Positions 1 to 6,088 of a stretch of DNA of 6,840 bases are shown piece by piece. The stretch comes from Desulfobulbus sp. Lineage in GTDB: Bacteria > Desulfobacterota > Desulfobulbia > Desulfobulbales > Desulfobulbaceae. How positions within the stretch are numbered: the first letter of the stretch is position 1; each line of letters begins with the position of its first letter. The notes under the pieces were generated by a model that was not told the DNA's origin, ran no database searches, and saw only the letters and a program-made list of their open reading frames with translations. The stretch spans positions 1-6,840 of the forward strand of contig JAUVLX010000188.1 of the NCBI GenBank assembly GCA_030600525.1, read 5' to 3'. Made by a program: the position numbers and the translations under genes.

Positions 1-23
1 CCTTTTTTCTGCGTCATCTTTAA
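1..23 (+). CDS. C-terminal tail of probable FecCD/BtuC-type ABC permease (partial)
   Basis: The first 23 bases can be read as the end of a gene entering from the left. In the frame starting at base 3 they encode FFLRHL and then a TAA stop at 21-23; bases 1-2 (cc) are the end of a codon that could be Pro. Permeases of the FecCD/BtuC family commonly end with a PFF motif followed by a few hydrophobic and basic residues, so this short tail fits. The ATPase gene begins 20 bases after the stop, and a permease is exactly the component missing from the importer encoded here. Only six full codons are visible, so identity rests on the ending motif and on context. Confidence 0.55.
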
Positions 24-34
24 GAAGAGGCAAC

Positions 35-38
35 AGGA
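35..38 (+). promoter_or_regulatory. Ribosome binding site of the ABC ATPase gene
   Basis: AGGA lies 5 bases before the ATG at 44, in the only short noncoding gap of the window (24-43). The gap is too small to hold a promoter or terminator, so the ATPase gene is probably transcribed together with the upstream permease. Confidence 0.55.
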
Positions 39-43
39 CGGAA

Positions 44-865
44 ATGCAGGATTTTAAAACAGACACATCCCCTCTGTGGTCTCTTTCCGGGATCCGGTTC
101 AACTACGGCAAGACAGAAGTATTACAAGATATCAACCTCAAACTTTTTCCCGGTCGCTGCTACGGTATTCTTGGCCCCAACGGCAGTGGCAAGACCACCC
201 TGCTTGATATCCTGGCGGGTGTATTAAAACCCGTGGCAGGCACGGTTACGTTCCAGGGAAAACCACTCAACCAGTGGCCCAAAAAACAGCTAGCCAGGGT
301 TCTTGGACTTGTGCCCCAGGATTTCATGGTTCGATTTGGTTTTACAGTCCGTGAAGCAGTTGAAATGGGTCTGCACCCCCACATGAGCCGCTTTGCCACC
401 CCCAGCGAGGCAGACCTTGCCTTAATTAACAAAGCCCTGCAGGAAACGGGCATCAGCGCAATGGCCGATCGTCCGATCACGCAATTATCAGGTGGCGAGA
501 AACAACGGGTAGCCCTGGCCAGAACTCTGGCCCAAAATCCGAATGTACTCCTCCTTGATGAGGCGACCTCCAACCTGGACATACACCACAGCCTGGAGAT
601 TCTCCGCCTGATACGACAACGCTATGAAAAAAATGACATCCATGTGGTTGCGGTCATGCATGATCTCAACCTGGCCAGTTTTTTCTGCGACGAACTTATT
701 TTTATCAAACACGGCAAGATAGTGTACCAGGGAACGACCGATACTATTCTGACACCTGATGTGATTGCGGATGTTTACGAAGTAGAATCAGAGGTCGTAT
801 ACAACCATTTCACTAACTGCCGCCAAGTGAGCTTCCGCCTGCCAATGAAAGAAAAACAATGCTAA
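44..865 (+). CDS. ABC transporter ATP-binding protein, BtuD/FecE type
   Basis: This 273-residue protein is the cytoplasmic ATPase of a type II ABC importer for vitamin B12, iron chelates or related metal complexes; it hydrolyses ATP to drive uptake through a membrane permease dimer. All the motifs are intact: Walker A GPNGSGKT at 44-51, Q-loop glutamine at about 92 (VPQD), signature LSGGEKQ at 148-154, Walker B VLLLDE at 168-173, D-loop SNLD at 176-179 and switch histidine H206 (MHDLN). About 30 residues follow the last family-typical segment, a length normal for this group. The ATG at 44 has an AGGA ribosome site. The gene follows a probable permease end and overlaps the substrate-binding protein gene by 7 bases. 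Its place directly before corrin genes suggests a corrinoid, cobalt-complex or metal-chelate cargo, but the ATPase itself does not define substrate. The family call is very safe, the substrate is not. Confidence 0.93.
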   Translation: MQDFKTDTSPLWSLSGIRFNYGKTEVLQDINLKLFPGRCYGILGPNGSGKTTLLDILAGVLKPVAGTVTFQGKPLNQWPKKQLARVLGLVPQDFMVRFGFTVREAVEMGLHPHMSRFATPSEADLALINKALQETGISAMADRPITQLSGGEKQRVALARTLAQNPNVLLLDEATSNLDIHHSLEILRLIRQRYEKNDIHVVAVMHDLNLASFFCDELIFIKHGKIVYQGTTDTILTPDVIADVYEVESEVVYNHFTNCRQVSFRLPMKEKQC

Positions 866-1800
866 CCAAACATCGTCTTTTTCTGCTTTTAGTCGCCTGG
901 ATCCTTGTTTCCATTTCCGTTTCCGCTTCTCCTGCCATGGCCGAGAATAACGTCATCACGGACAGCGACAAACACACGCTGGTCTTTAATAAACCATTTC
1001 GACGCATTATATCGCTCTACCCTGCCCATACCCGAAACCTGATGGATCTGGGAGCAACAGACGCCATTATTGCCACCGGCAGAAGCGACGACCAACTACC
1101 AGACCTACCAAAAGTTCACTTCCGTGATGATCCGGAACGTCTGATTGCCCTTCGACCAGATCTAGTCCTTATTCGGCCCATGATCAGCAGAAGCTATCCG
1201 CAGTTAATCAAACGGCTGCAGCAGGTCAACATCCAGGTAGTGTCCCTGCAACCTGCTGGAATTGATGAATTGCTTACCTACTGGGCGACTCTGGGTAAAC
1301 TGACCGGCAAAGAGCAGGAAAGCATAGGACTTATCCGCCGGTTCAGCCAGCGGCGGCAATCCTTGCACCAACAGTTGACAACCGTTCCTGAGGCAGAACG
1401 TAAACGGGTCTATTTCGAAGCCATCCATAAACGCATGAAGACCTTTGCTCCCCAATCCATGGCAATTTTTGTTCTGGAAACGGCTGGCGGAATTAATATG
1501 GCTGCAGACGCACCGCAGGTACGCTCCACCAACATCGCGGCCTACAGCAAGGAACGAATTTTGGCCAAGGCAGGCCAGATCGATGTCTTTCTTGCCCAGC
1601 AGGGTCGAATGAACCCTGTCACCATCGAAGACATTCGCCGAGAAGCCGGGTTTGACATGATCAAAGCGGTTCGTGAAAACCAAATCTTCCTGATTGATGA
1701 AAAGCTTGTTTCCCGACCGACCATGGGCCTGTTGGATGCCGCCGCAACAATTATGGAGATTCTTTATCCTGAGGTTACCGACCGAGGAGCTTCGACATGA
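859..1800 (+). CDS. Periplasmic substrate-binding protein of a BtuF/FecB-like ABC importer
   Basis: This 313-residue protein is the likely periplasmic binding partner of the importer. It starts with a classic Sec signal peptide: basic KHR at 4-6, a hydrophobic stretch at about 7-23, and a signal peptidase I site A-M-A before Glu29. No lipobox cysteine is present, so the mature protein should be free in the periplasm. The mature part has the TroA/BtuF fold signature: RIISLYPAHTRNLMDLGA at 49-66, resembling the family's R-I-V-S-L-x-P pattern, and DPERLIALRPDLVLI at about 91-105, where a glutamate (E93) matches the position of the N-lobe glutamate used by BtuF to dock on the permease. The second lobe is at about 180-305. 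The ATG at 859 overlaps the ATPase stop (ATGCTAA). Sequence alone cannot tell cobalamin from cobinamide, cobalt chelate, haem or siderophore; the corrin operon favours a corrinoid or cobalt-related ligand. Confidence 0.82.
   Translation: MLTKHRLFLLLVAWILVSISVSASPAMAENNVITDSDKHTLVFNKPFRRIISLYPAHTRNLMDLGATDAIIATGRSDDQLPDLPKVHFRDDPERLIALRPDLVLIRPMISRSYPQLIKRLQQVNIQVVSLQPAGIDELLTYWATLGKLTGKEQESIGLIRRFSQRRQSLHQQLTTVPEAERKRVYFEAIHKRMKTFAPQSMAIFVLETAGGINMAADAPQVRSTNIAAYSKERILAKAGQIDVFLAQQGRMNPVTIEDIRREAGFDMIKAVRENQIFLIDEKLVSRPTMGLLDAAATIMEILYPEVTDRGAST
1784..1789 (+). promoter_or_regulatory. Ribosome binding site of cbiA inside the preceding gene
   Basis: GAGGAG sits 7 bases before the ATG at 1797, inside the last codons of the binding-protein gene. 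It is the strongest Shine-Dalgarno match in the window, so cbiA can recruit ribosomes directly as well as by coupling through the ATGA overlap. Confidence 0.7.
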
Positions 1801-3167
1801 AAAAGCGATCAGCTGTACTGATTGCAGGAACCCATTCCGGGTGTGGCAAGACAACTGTCACCTTAGGAATCATGGCTGCCCTCCAAAAACGGTGCATTCA
1901 GGTCCAACCATTTAAATGTGGGCCAGACTTTATTGATCCCACCTTGCACCAAATGGTGACAGGACGGGTTTCAAGGAACCTTGACGCCCGCATGTGCGGC
2001 CCTACTTTCACTAAAGAGACCTACCTCCGCAACGCTTCTGATGGAGACTGTGCAGTTGTTGAAGGCGTTATGGGACTCTTTGATGGCGGCGACGGTTCTG
2101 CTGCCGCGCTGGCTACCCTGCTCAACCTGCCGGTTATCCTGGTGGTCGATGTCCGCTCTGCTGCGGAATCGGTTGCTGCCGTCATCAAAGGATTTGCCAC
2201 CCTTGATGATAAGGTGCGATTGGCAGGGGTTATCTGCAACCGGGTTGGCTCGGATAAACACCGCCAAATGATCAGTGACGCCGTCGAAAAATACTGCCAG
2301 GTACCGATTATCGGTTTTCTGCCCCGTAATGAGGACATTTCCATTCCCTCCCGTCACCTCGGCCTCCACATGGGAGAGGAAAATCCACTCCAGCAGGGAG
2401 GACTGGACCAGCTGGTTGAACTGATGGAAAACCATATTGACCTGGATCAACTCCTGATGCTGGCCAAGCAAGGTGAAACACCGCAAACAGAGAAAACTCA
2501 AGCTACAGTTAAACAGCAGAACCCCACCACTCCGATCCGGATTGGAATAGCGCGTGACAGCGCCTTTTGTTTTTATTATGAAGACAACCTTGATCTACTC
2601 GTCGCTGCAGGCGCGGAACTTGTCGAGTTCAGTCCTCTTGCAGACAACACCCTGCCAGAAAATATCCAGGGCCTCTATCTAGGTGGTGGATACCCTGAAC
2701 TCTATGCAAAGCAGTTGAGCAACAATCAGACCATGCGAGCAGCCGTGAAAGACTTCTGTTCTCAGGGCTACCCAGTCTATGCCGAGTGCGGTGGATTTAT
2801 GTACCTGACCCGCTCCATAACCGATAAGGAAGGCACCACTCTTCCAATGGCCGGTGTTTTTGAGTTTGACACAACCATGCAACCGAGACTAAGACGACTG
2901 GGTTACAGGCAACCCCGACTCGTAAAAGACTCTATCCTTGCACCTAAAGACACGGTCCTTCACGGGCATGAATTCCATTATTCAGCAATCATGAACACTA
3001 CCTCTACCGCCAGCACCTACATCCTTGATGATGGCAGGGCGGAAGGTTACACCTATAAAAACACCTTGGCAGGCTATGTTCATCTGCACTGGGGCCGAAC
3101 GCCTCAGGTGGCTGAGCATTTTGTACAAATCTGCCGAAAACCATTGACCACACATACATCATGGTAG
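1797..3167 (+). CDS. cbiA: Cobyrinate a,c-diamide synthase CbiA
   Basis: This 456-residue cytoplasmic enzyme amidates the a and c carboxylates of cobyrinic acid, using ATP and ammonia from glutamine, late in corrin ring synthesis. The N-terminal synthetase domain (about 1-220) has a P-loop GTHSGCGKTT at 11-20, the family stretch QPFKCGPDFIDP at 37-48 with its conserved aspartates, and EGVMGLFDG at 89-97. After a linker rich in Gln, Thr and Lys at about 222-245, the CobB/CobQ-type glutamine amidotransferase domain starts near residue 247. It has LGGGYPEL at 295-302, the nucleophilic Cys331 in YAECGGFMYL, and the C-terminal YVHLHWG, where H429 or H431 completes the catalytic pair. Length matches characterised CbiA proteins of about 455-460 residues. 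The start overlaps the upstream stop as ATGA and has a strong ribosome site. The related enzyme acting on Ni-sirohydrochlorin (CfbB) is a possible alternative by family, but the surrounding cbi genes make CbiA the clear choice. Confidence 0.95.
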   Translation: MKKRSAVLIAGTHSGCGKTTVTLGIMAALQKRCIQVQPFKCGPDFIDPTLHQMVTGRVSRNLDARMCGPTFTKETYLRNASDGDCAVVEGVMGLFDGGDGSAAALATLLNLPVILVVDVRSAAESVAAVIKGFATLDDKVRLAGVICNRVGSDKHRQMISDAVEKYCQVPIIGFLPRNEDISIPSRHLGLHMGEENPLQQGGLDQLVELMENHIDLDQLLMLAKQGETPQTEKTQATVKQQNPTTPIRIGIARDSAFCFYYEDNLDLLVAAGAELVEFSPLADNTLPENIQGLYLGGGYPELYAKQLSNNQTMRAAVKDFCSQGYPVYAECGGFMYLTRSITDKEGTTLPMAGVFEFDTTMQPRLRRLGYRQPRLVKDSILAPKDTVLHGHEFHYSAIMNTTSTASTYILDDGRAEGYTYKNTLAGYVHLHWGRTPQVAEHFVQICRKPLTTHTSW

Positions 3168-3790
3168 AAATTCTTCAGATCGCCCCCCAAGATATTGAAG
3201 CTGAAAGCTTTCGCATCATCAGTAGCGAACTTGGCCCAACATCGTTTACAGCGGAAGAATTTGCCGTTGTGCAGCGTACTATCCACGCAACCGGTGACTT
3301 CAGTTTTGCCGAAAACCTGCGTTTCCACAATGAGGCCATTGAGGCAGGCCTTGCTGCCATTCGTTCCGGGAAAAATATCCTGGTGGATGTCAATATGGCT
3401 GCAAGCGGAGTGTCCAAAGCAATGCTGGCACACTTCGGTGGCAAGGTTATCTGCCACATTGGTGAGCCGGAAACAGCAGCGATGGCAGCAAAAAACGGCA
3501 CCACCAGATCGGATGCGGCCATTGCCAGGGCTGTAAAAGAAAACATAGGTATTGTCGCTGTGGGCAATGCGCCGACCGCATTGCTCAAAGCAATGGAGCT
3601 CATCGAAGCAGGCACTTTTGCTCCAGACTTGATCATTGGTGCACCGGTTGGATTTGTCAATGCTGCGGAATCCAAGGAACTCTTAGCACAAAAACCATAC
3701 CCCCACATTGTTACTCTTGGTAGAAAGGGTGGTACACCGGTTGCCGTAGCTTCAGTTAATGCCCTTATTCGCCTTGCCCGAGCTTCTTGA
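3161..3790 (+). CDS. cbiC: Cobalt-precorrin-8 methylmutase CbiC (CobH family)
   Basis: This 209-residue protein catalyses the 1,5-shift of the C11 methyl group to C12 that turns Co-precorrin-8 into cobyrinic acid. The catalytic histidine is H42 within RTIHATGDFSF at 39-49, corresponding to the active-site His of CobH. Other family segments are complete: VDVNMAASG near 71-79, AVGNAPTAL at 133-141, PVGFVNAAESKEL at 162-174 and RKGGTPVAVASVNAL at 188-202. The length is normal. It acts just before CbiA, whose gene precedes it, so product and substrate enzymes are adjacent. The ATG at 3161 overlaps the cbiA stop (ATGGTAG, 7 bases). No purine-rich ribosome site is visible upstream of it, so translation probably depends on ribosomes finishing cbiA. 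Function is firm; use of the Co-containing rather than metal-free substrate is inferred from the neighbouring cbiD. Confidence 0.95.
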   Translation: MVEILQIAPQDIEAESFRIISSELGPTSFTAEEFAVVQRTIHATGDFSFAENLRFHNEAIEAGLAAIRSGKNILVDVNMAASGVSKAMLAHFGGKVICHIGEPETAAMAAKNGTTRSDAAIARAVKENIGIVAVGNAPTALLKAMELIEAGTFAPDLIIGAPVGFVNAAESKELLAQKPYPHIVTLGRKGGTPVAVASVNALIRLARAS

Positions 3791-4890
3791 TTGCAGTGAC
3801 AAAACAAAAAAGAAAATTACGCTCAGGATACACCACAGGTGCCTGCGCAGCAGCCGCTGCCAAGGCAGCTGTGCTGAAGCTTATAACTGGCAGTGCCCCG
3901 GAAGAGGTAGAGATTCCGTTTCCCGATGAATCACGACATCGCTTTTCTCTGTGCCGATGCCTGGCTACTGATAGAGGGGTATTAGCCACAGTGGTTAAGG
4001 ATGCCGGAGATGACCCGGACGTGACCAATGGTGCTGAAATAGGAGCGGAAGTCGAGCTTACCGAAAAAAACAGCTCCAAAAAGGAACAAATCCACCTGAT
4101 TAACGGCGAAGGGGTCGGAATCGTGACCAAACCGGGTTTAGCCGTTTCAGTTGGCCAGCCAGCCATTAATCCAGTTCCACGAGAAATGATACAAACAGCA
4201 GTTGCAGAAGCTCTTGCAGAGACAGGACATCAAGAGCAGCAACTTACAGTCTCCATCTTTATCCGTGATGGAGAGGAACTTGCAAAAAAAACGCTGAACC
4301 ATCGGCTAGGGGTCATTGGAGGTCTCTCCATTTTGGGCACAACCGGCATTGTACGACCTATTTCAGCCAAAGCCTGGACCGATACCATTGAGGCATCGAT
4401 GAGTGTTGCCAGGGCAGCGGGCCTGGAAACGGTCATACTCTCCACCGGCCGCACCTCGGAGAAAGCTGCCCAGCAAACGCTGAATCTTCCTGAGGAATCA
4501 CAGGTGATGATGGGTGACTACCTGCTGTACGCCCTGGAAGCAGCGAAACGCCAAGGTTTTTCAACCATTATATTGTCGACCATGTGGGCAAAACTGCTCA
4601 AGGCAGCACTTGCGATTCCCCATACCCATGTCCGCAATGGTGCCCTGGAGCCTATTCAGGCGGCAGAATTACTGGAAACGTTAGGCCTTGAGCATGAAAT
4701 AGCACAGGCAATGTCCAACGCAAATACCGCCCGAGAAATTTATGACCGGCTTATGACAGCCGGACGAAACGACATGGTGGATGCGGTCTGCAAAAAAGCG
4801 CAGCAGCAGGCGGAAGAATGGTCAGGACTGCCAGTTTCCATCTATCTTGTTACCTCGGAAAATGGAGTTGTACATCATGTCCCGCATTGA
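3787..4890 (+). CDS. cbiD: Cobalt-precorrin-5B C1-methyltransferase CbiD
   Basis: This 367-residue enzyme uses S-adenosylmethionine to methylate C1 of Co-precorrin-5B. It is specific to the anaerobic pathway and is the best pathway marker in the window. Family segments are all present: LRSGYTTGACAAAAAKAA at 11-28, GEGVGIVTKPGLAVSVGQP at 107-125, VIGGLSILGTTGIVRPIS at 176-193, and in the C-terminal part MWAKLLKAA with the following HTHVRNG at 279-285. CbiD does not share the fold of the other corrin methyltransferases. The start is uncertain. TTG at 3787 overlaps the cbiC stop as TTGA, repeating the 4-base overlaps seen elsewhere in this operon, whereas an in-frame GTG at 3796 would shorten the protein by three residues. 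Neither has a clear ribosome site. Both keep the whole conserved region. Confidence 0.95.
   Translation: MIAVTKQKRKLRSGYTTGACAAAAAKAAVLKLITGSAPEEVEIPFPDESRHRFSLCRCLATDRGVLATVVKDAGDDPDVTNGAEIGAEVELTEKNSSKKEQIHLINGEGVGIVTKPGLAVSVGQPAINPVPREMIQTAVAEALAETGHQEQQLTVSIFIRDGEELAKKTLNHRLGVIGGLSILGTTGIVRPISAKAWTDTIEASMSVARAAGLETVILSTGRTSEKAAQQTLNLPEESQVMMGDYLLYALEAAKRQGFSTIILSTMWAKLLKAALAIPHTHVRNGALEPIQAAELLETLGLEHEIAQAMSNANTAREIYDRLMTAGRNDMVDAVCKKAQQQAEEWSGLPVSIYLVTSENGVVHHVPH
4864..4867 (+). promoter_or_regulatory. Ribosome binding site that fixes the cbiET start
   Basis: GGAG lies 9 bases before the ATG at 4877, within the last codons of cbiD. It supports the start at 4877 rather than the in-frame ATG at 4781, which would add 32 lysine- and arginine-rich residues that do not look like the family N-terminus and would overlap cbiD by 110 bases. 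Confidence 0.6.
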
Positions 4891-6088
4891 ACTTATAGGC
4901 ATAGACAGTCCGGTTCTCGACGAACAGCAACGAGCACTCATCTCCAGATGCTGTGCTGTTGTAGCTTCGACCCGACATCAAAAAATGCTGACCGGACTCA
5001 CCCAGCCGATTATTCCTATCGCGCCGATCCAGCAGATGATAGACAAAGTCAGGCAGCAATTGCAGACAGGTGATGTGGCGATCCTGGCTAGTGGAGATCC
5101 ACTTTTTTACGGTATCGCCAAAACCATCCTCAACCATTTCGATCCCTCTCAGCTTTGTATTCATCCAGCACTTTCGGCACTCCAGCTTGCCTGCGCACGC
5201 TTCAAGGTCCCTTGGGATGCTTTAACCTTGATAAGTCTCCACGGCAGAGCTGCAGGAGATATCGCAGGGCAAATCCTGACCCACCGCAAAGTTATGCTCT
5301 TTACCGATAACATCAACACTCCTGATGTGATTGCACAACACCTCCTTCTGGCATTGCAGGAAACACAGGACCAGAAACGTATTGATGGGTTGCGGATACG
5401 GGTGGCAGAAAACCTTGGTCTTCAAGACGAGACCCTCCACGAAGGGGACCTTGAATATATCAGTGGTGAAAAGTTCAGCCCCTTGAATATGGTTCTGGTG
5501 GAACAGAATACTATTCCTGAAAAAACAAGCTGTTTTGGGCTCAATGAAAACGATATTCACCATTCCCGAGGGTTGATAACCAAAGATGAGGTCAGAGCGG
5601 CATCTTTGCATAAACTTTCTCTGCCCCAGCAAGGCGTATTTTGGGACATCGGCGGCGGTTCTGGTAGTATTTCCCTGGAAGCAGCCAGACTGAATCCAGG
5701 CCTTACCGTCTATACCATTGAAAAAAAGCCAGAAGAACAGGAAAACATCCGGCGCAACATCAAAGAGTTCAACACCTACAACATGCACATTATCTGCGGA
5801 GAAGCTCCTGAGGCTTTAAAAGAACTGCCCTCCCCTGACCGTATATTTATTGGCGGCAGCGGCAGTCACTTGGAGCCTATCATTGCTTTTTCTGTACCAA
5901 GGCTAAATAAGGGCGGCAAAATCGTAGTTAATGCAGTCCTTCAAAAAACAGCTGACAAGGCACCCGTCTACCTCATGCAGCATAATTTGCTTGTTGAGAC
6001 AGCAACAATTGCAGTGACACGGCAAAAAATAAGCGAACAACAACCAACCGTTTTCAATCCTATCACTATTATCACAGGCAGCTCATGA
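4877..6088 (+). CDS. cbiET: CbiE-CbiT fusion: Co-precorrin-7 C5-methyltransferase / Co-precorrin-6B C15-methyltransferase (decarboxylating)
   Basis: This 403-residue bifunctional enzyme methylates C5 and C15 of the corrin macrocycle and removes the acetate carboxyl at C12. The N-terminal CbiE domain (about 1-200) is of the tetrapyrrole methylase fold, with SRIELIGID at 2-10 and ASGDPLFYGI at 71-80. The C-terminal CbiT domain (about 220-403) is a Rossmann-type SAM methyltransferase: HSRGLITKDEVRAA begins at 229, the SAM loop is DIGGGSGSISLEAA at 257-270, and IFIGGSG and IVVNAV follow. Such fusions are called CobL in aerobic organisms and CbiET in anaerobes; cbiD next door favours CbiET. The usual glycine/proline-rich G-x-G-P-G loop after the first CbiE strand is replaced by GIDSP at 8-12. 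The start at 4877 is chosen for its GGAG site and family-like N-terminus. The gene overlaps cbiD by 14 bases and cbiL by 4. Confidence 0.93.
   Translation: MSRIELIGIDSPVLDEQQRALISRCCAVVASTRHQKMLTGLTQPIIPIAPIQQMIDKVRQQLQTGDVAILASGDPLFYGIAKTILNHFDPSQLCIHPALSALQLACARFKVPWDALTLISLHGRAAGDIAGQILTHRKVMLFTDNINTPDVIAQHLLLALQETQDQKRIDGLRIRVAENLGLQDETLHEGDLEYISGEKFSPLNMVLVEQNTIPEKTSCFGLNENDIHHSRGLITKDEVRAASLHKLSLPQQGVFWDIGGGSGSISLEAARLNPGLTVYTIEKKPEEQENIRRNIKEFNTYNMHIICGEAPEALKELPSPDRIFIGGSGSHLEPIIAFSVPRLNKGGKIVVNAVLQKTADKAPVYLMQHNLLVETATIAVTRQKISEQQPTVFNPITIITGSS

Noticed and set aside
1204..1854. A 216-residue open frame on the minus strand over the binding-protein gene
   Set aside because: It runs opposite a well-supported secreted protein, shows no recognisable domain and crosses the cbiA start. 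It is most likely a shadow.
1971..2501. A 176-residue minus-strand frame inside cbiA, with a similar case of 188 residues at 5222-5788 inside cbiET
   Set aside because: Both lie entirely within conserved enzyme genes, and their products show no motif or ordered composition suggesting a real protein.
3175..3807. A 210-residue open frame on the minus strand across nearly all of cbiC
   Set aside because: It is fully antisense to a gene with complete family motifs, its product is low-complexity and rich in Ser, Ala and Thr, and it resembles no family I know. It is a by-product of codon choice.
4284..4291. A run of eight A bases in cbiD as a possible programmed frameshift site
   Set aside because: The frame reads through it into conserved CbiD motifs, and no shifted product or downstream stimulatory hairpin is evident. 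Shorter A runs at other places are similar.
4781..4876. A 32-residue N-terminal extension of CbiET from an upstream ATG
   Set aside because: The extension overlaps conserved cbiD coding sequence in another frame, has a basic, unfamily-like composition, and the ATG at 4877 has a proper GGAG site.
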